Below, one piece after another: positions 6,149 through 6,701 of a DNA stretch of 6,701 nt (position 1 is the first letter of the stretch; every line of letters starts with the position of its first letter). The notes under the pieces are model-generated. The model worked only from the letters and a program-made list of their open reading frames with translations, made no database searches and was not told the DNA's origin. Location of the stretch: the NCBI GenBank assembly GCA_947311795.1, contig CAMZLX010000073.1:1-6701 (forward strand). The letters are read 5' to 3'. This stretch comes from an uncultured Zetaproteobacteria bacterium (GTDB lineage: Bacteria; Pseudomonadota; Zetaproteobacteria; Mariprofundales; Mariprofundaceae). A program made the translations under genes and the position numbers.

Positions 6149-6701
6149 AAATACTGCATTTGATTACACGCATGGACGGTGGCGGTTCAGCGGTGAACAC
6201 GCTGATTACGGCAACCAAACAGGCTGAAGCAGGTTGTGATGTGTTGTTGGTATTTGGCCCCAGCCAAGATTCAAAAATGACAGATATAGAACAGGCAAAA
6301 GTGGATGAAGGTTTGCAAGTGTTTGAAGCTTTGGGCGGCAAGGTGCAAGTGCTTGCCAACTTGCAACGTGAAGTGGGGCTGCATGATAAACGTGCGGTCA
6401 AAGATATTCGTGCATTGGGTTTAAGTGATTTTGATATTGTGCATACGCATACATCCAAGGCAGGGGCATTGGGCAGGTATGCAGCCGATGGGCAAGATGT
6501 GAAGGTGGTACACACGCCGCACGGACATATTTTTCATGGTTATTTTGGTGAGCTTAAAACCAAAATATTCCTCAAAGTAGAGCAGTATTTAGCCAAAAAA
6601 ACAGATGTGTTGATTGCCTTAACCCAAGCTGAACGCGATGACCATTTGGCATTGGGCATTGGCACAAAAGAACAGTGGCAAGTTGTGCCCAGTGGTGTGG
6701 A
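6145..6701 (+). CDS. Glycosyltransferase family 4-type protein, N-terminal part (3' end outside window)
   Basis: An open frame runs from ATG 6145 to the right edge without a stop, giving 185 complete residues. It starts with MKILHLITRMDGGGSAVNTL, a beta strand followed by the glycine-rich turn of GT4 acceptor domains. It also has DIVHTHTSKAGALGRYA (about 99-115) and VVHTPHGHIFHGYF (about 121-134), a pair of motifs typical of exopolysaccharide GT4 enzymes. VEQYLAKKTDVLIALTQAE then leads to VVPSGV at the edge, the usual linker before the donor domain. The donor domain with its EX7E motif lies outside the window. A good ribosome site, GAGGG at 6134-6138, is six bases upstream, and the start overlaps the previous stop by 4 bp (ATGA), so it belongs to the same operon. 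Donor and acceptor are unknown. Confidence 0.88.
   Translation, partial: MKILHLITRMDGGGSAVNTLITATKQAEAGCDVLLVFGPSQDSKMTDIEQAKVDEGLQVFEALGGKVQVLANLQREVGLHDKRAVKDIRALGLSDFDIVHTHTSKAGALGRYAADGQDVKVVHTPHGHIFHGYFGELKTKIFLKVEQYLAKKTDVLIALTQAERDDHLALGIGTKEQWQVVPSGV

Noticed and set aside
5955..6515. 186-residue open frame on the - strand
   Set aside because: It is antisense across the junction of two glycosyltransferase genes with clear GT4 motifs. The Ser/Cys/Pro-rich sequence is typical of a shadow frame.

Overview
The window comes from a bacterial chromosome, most likely a Gram-negative proteobacterium with about 50% GC. That guess rests only on codon style and gene content; there is no rRNA or other marker for a firm assignment. 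All seven supported genes lie on the + strand, packed end to end. Short overlaps join most neighbours, and the two gaps are 23 bp and 11 bp. No tRNA, rRNA, CRISPR array, transposase, integrase or convincing terminator is visible.

The two flanks belong to a surface-polysaccharide (exopolysaccharide, capsule or O-antigen type) cluster. On the left are the C-terminal half of a GT4-type glycosyltransferase (1-493) and a 625-residue asparagine-synthase-type glutamine amidotransferase (493-2370). On the right are a complete GT4-type glycosyltransferase (4961-6148) and the N-terminal half of another (6145 to the right edge). The glycosyltransferases should add sugars to a lipid-linked oligosaccharide on the cytoplasmic face of the inner membrane. 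The amidotransferase may amidate a sugar acid in that polymer or serve general asparagine supply.

Between them, at 2394-4964, sits a complete type II restriction-modification (RM) cassette in the order methyltransferase, nuclease, methyltransferase. The first gene is a Dam/DpnM-like (D12, alpha-class) adenine methyltransferase. The second is a putative PD-(D/E)XK nuclease. The third is a DpnA/MboC-like beta-class methyltransferase. The methyltransferase pair is the type seen in DpnII and MboI systems, so GATC is the predicted target. The nuclease does not look like DpnII/MboI as I recall those sequences. It resembles a different, poorly described restriction-enzyme group.

The cassette is more AT-rich than the flanks, especially in the nuclease and second methyltransferase. 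GATC is nearly absent from the flanks (one site in about 4.1 kb) although GAT is very common there, while the cassette has eight sites in 2.6 kb. This supports a GATC-directed system and suggests that the cassette entered a polysaccharide operon whose sequence had already been shaped by GATC avoidance. The cassette is fitted so closely into the operon that its last gene overlaps the next glycosyltransferase by 4 bp.
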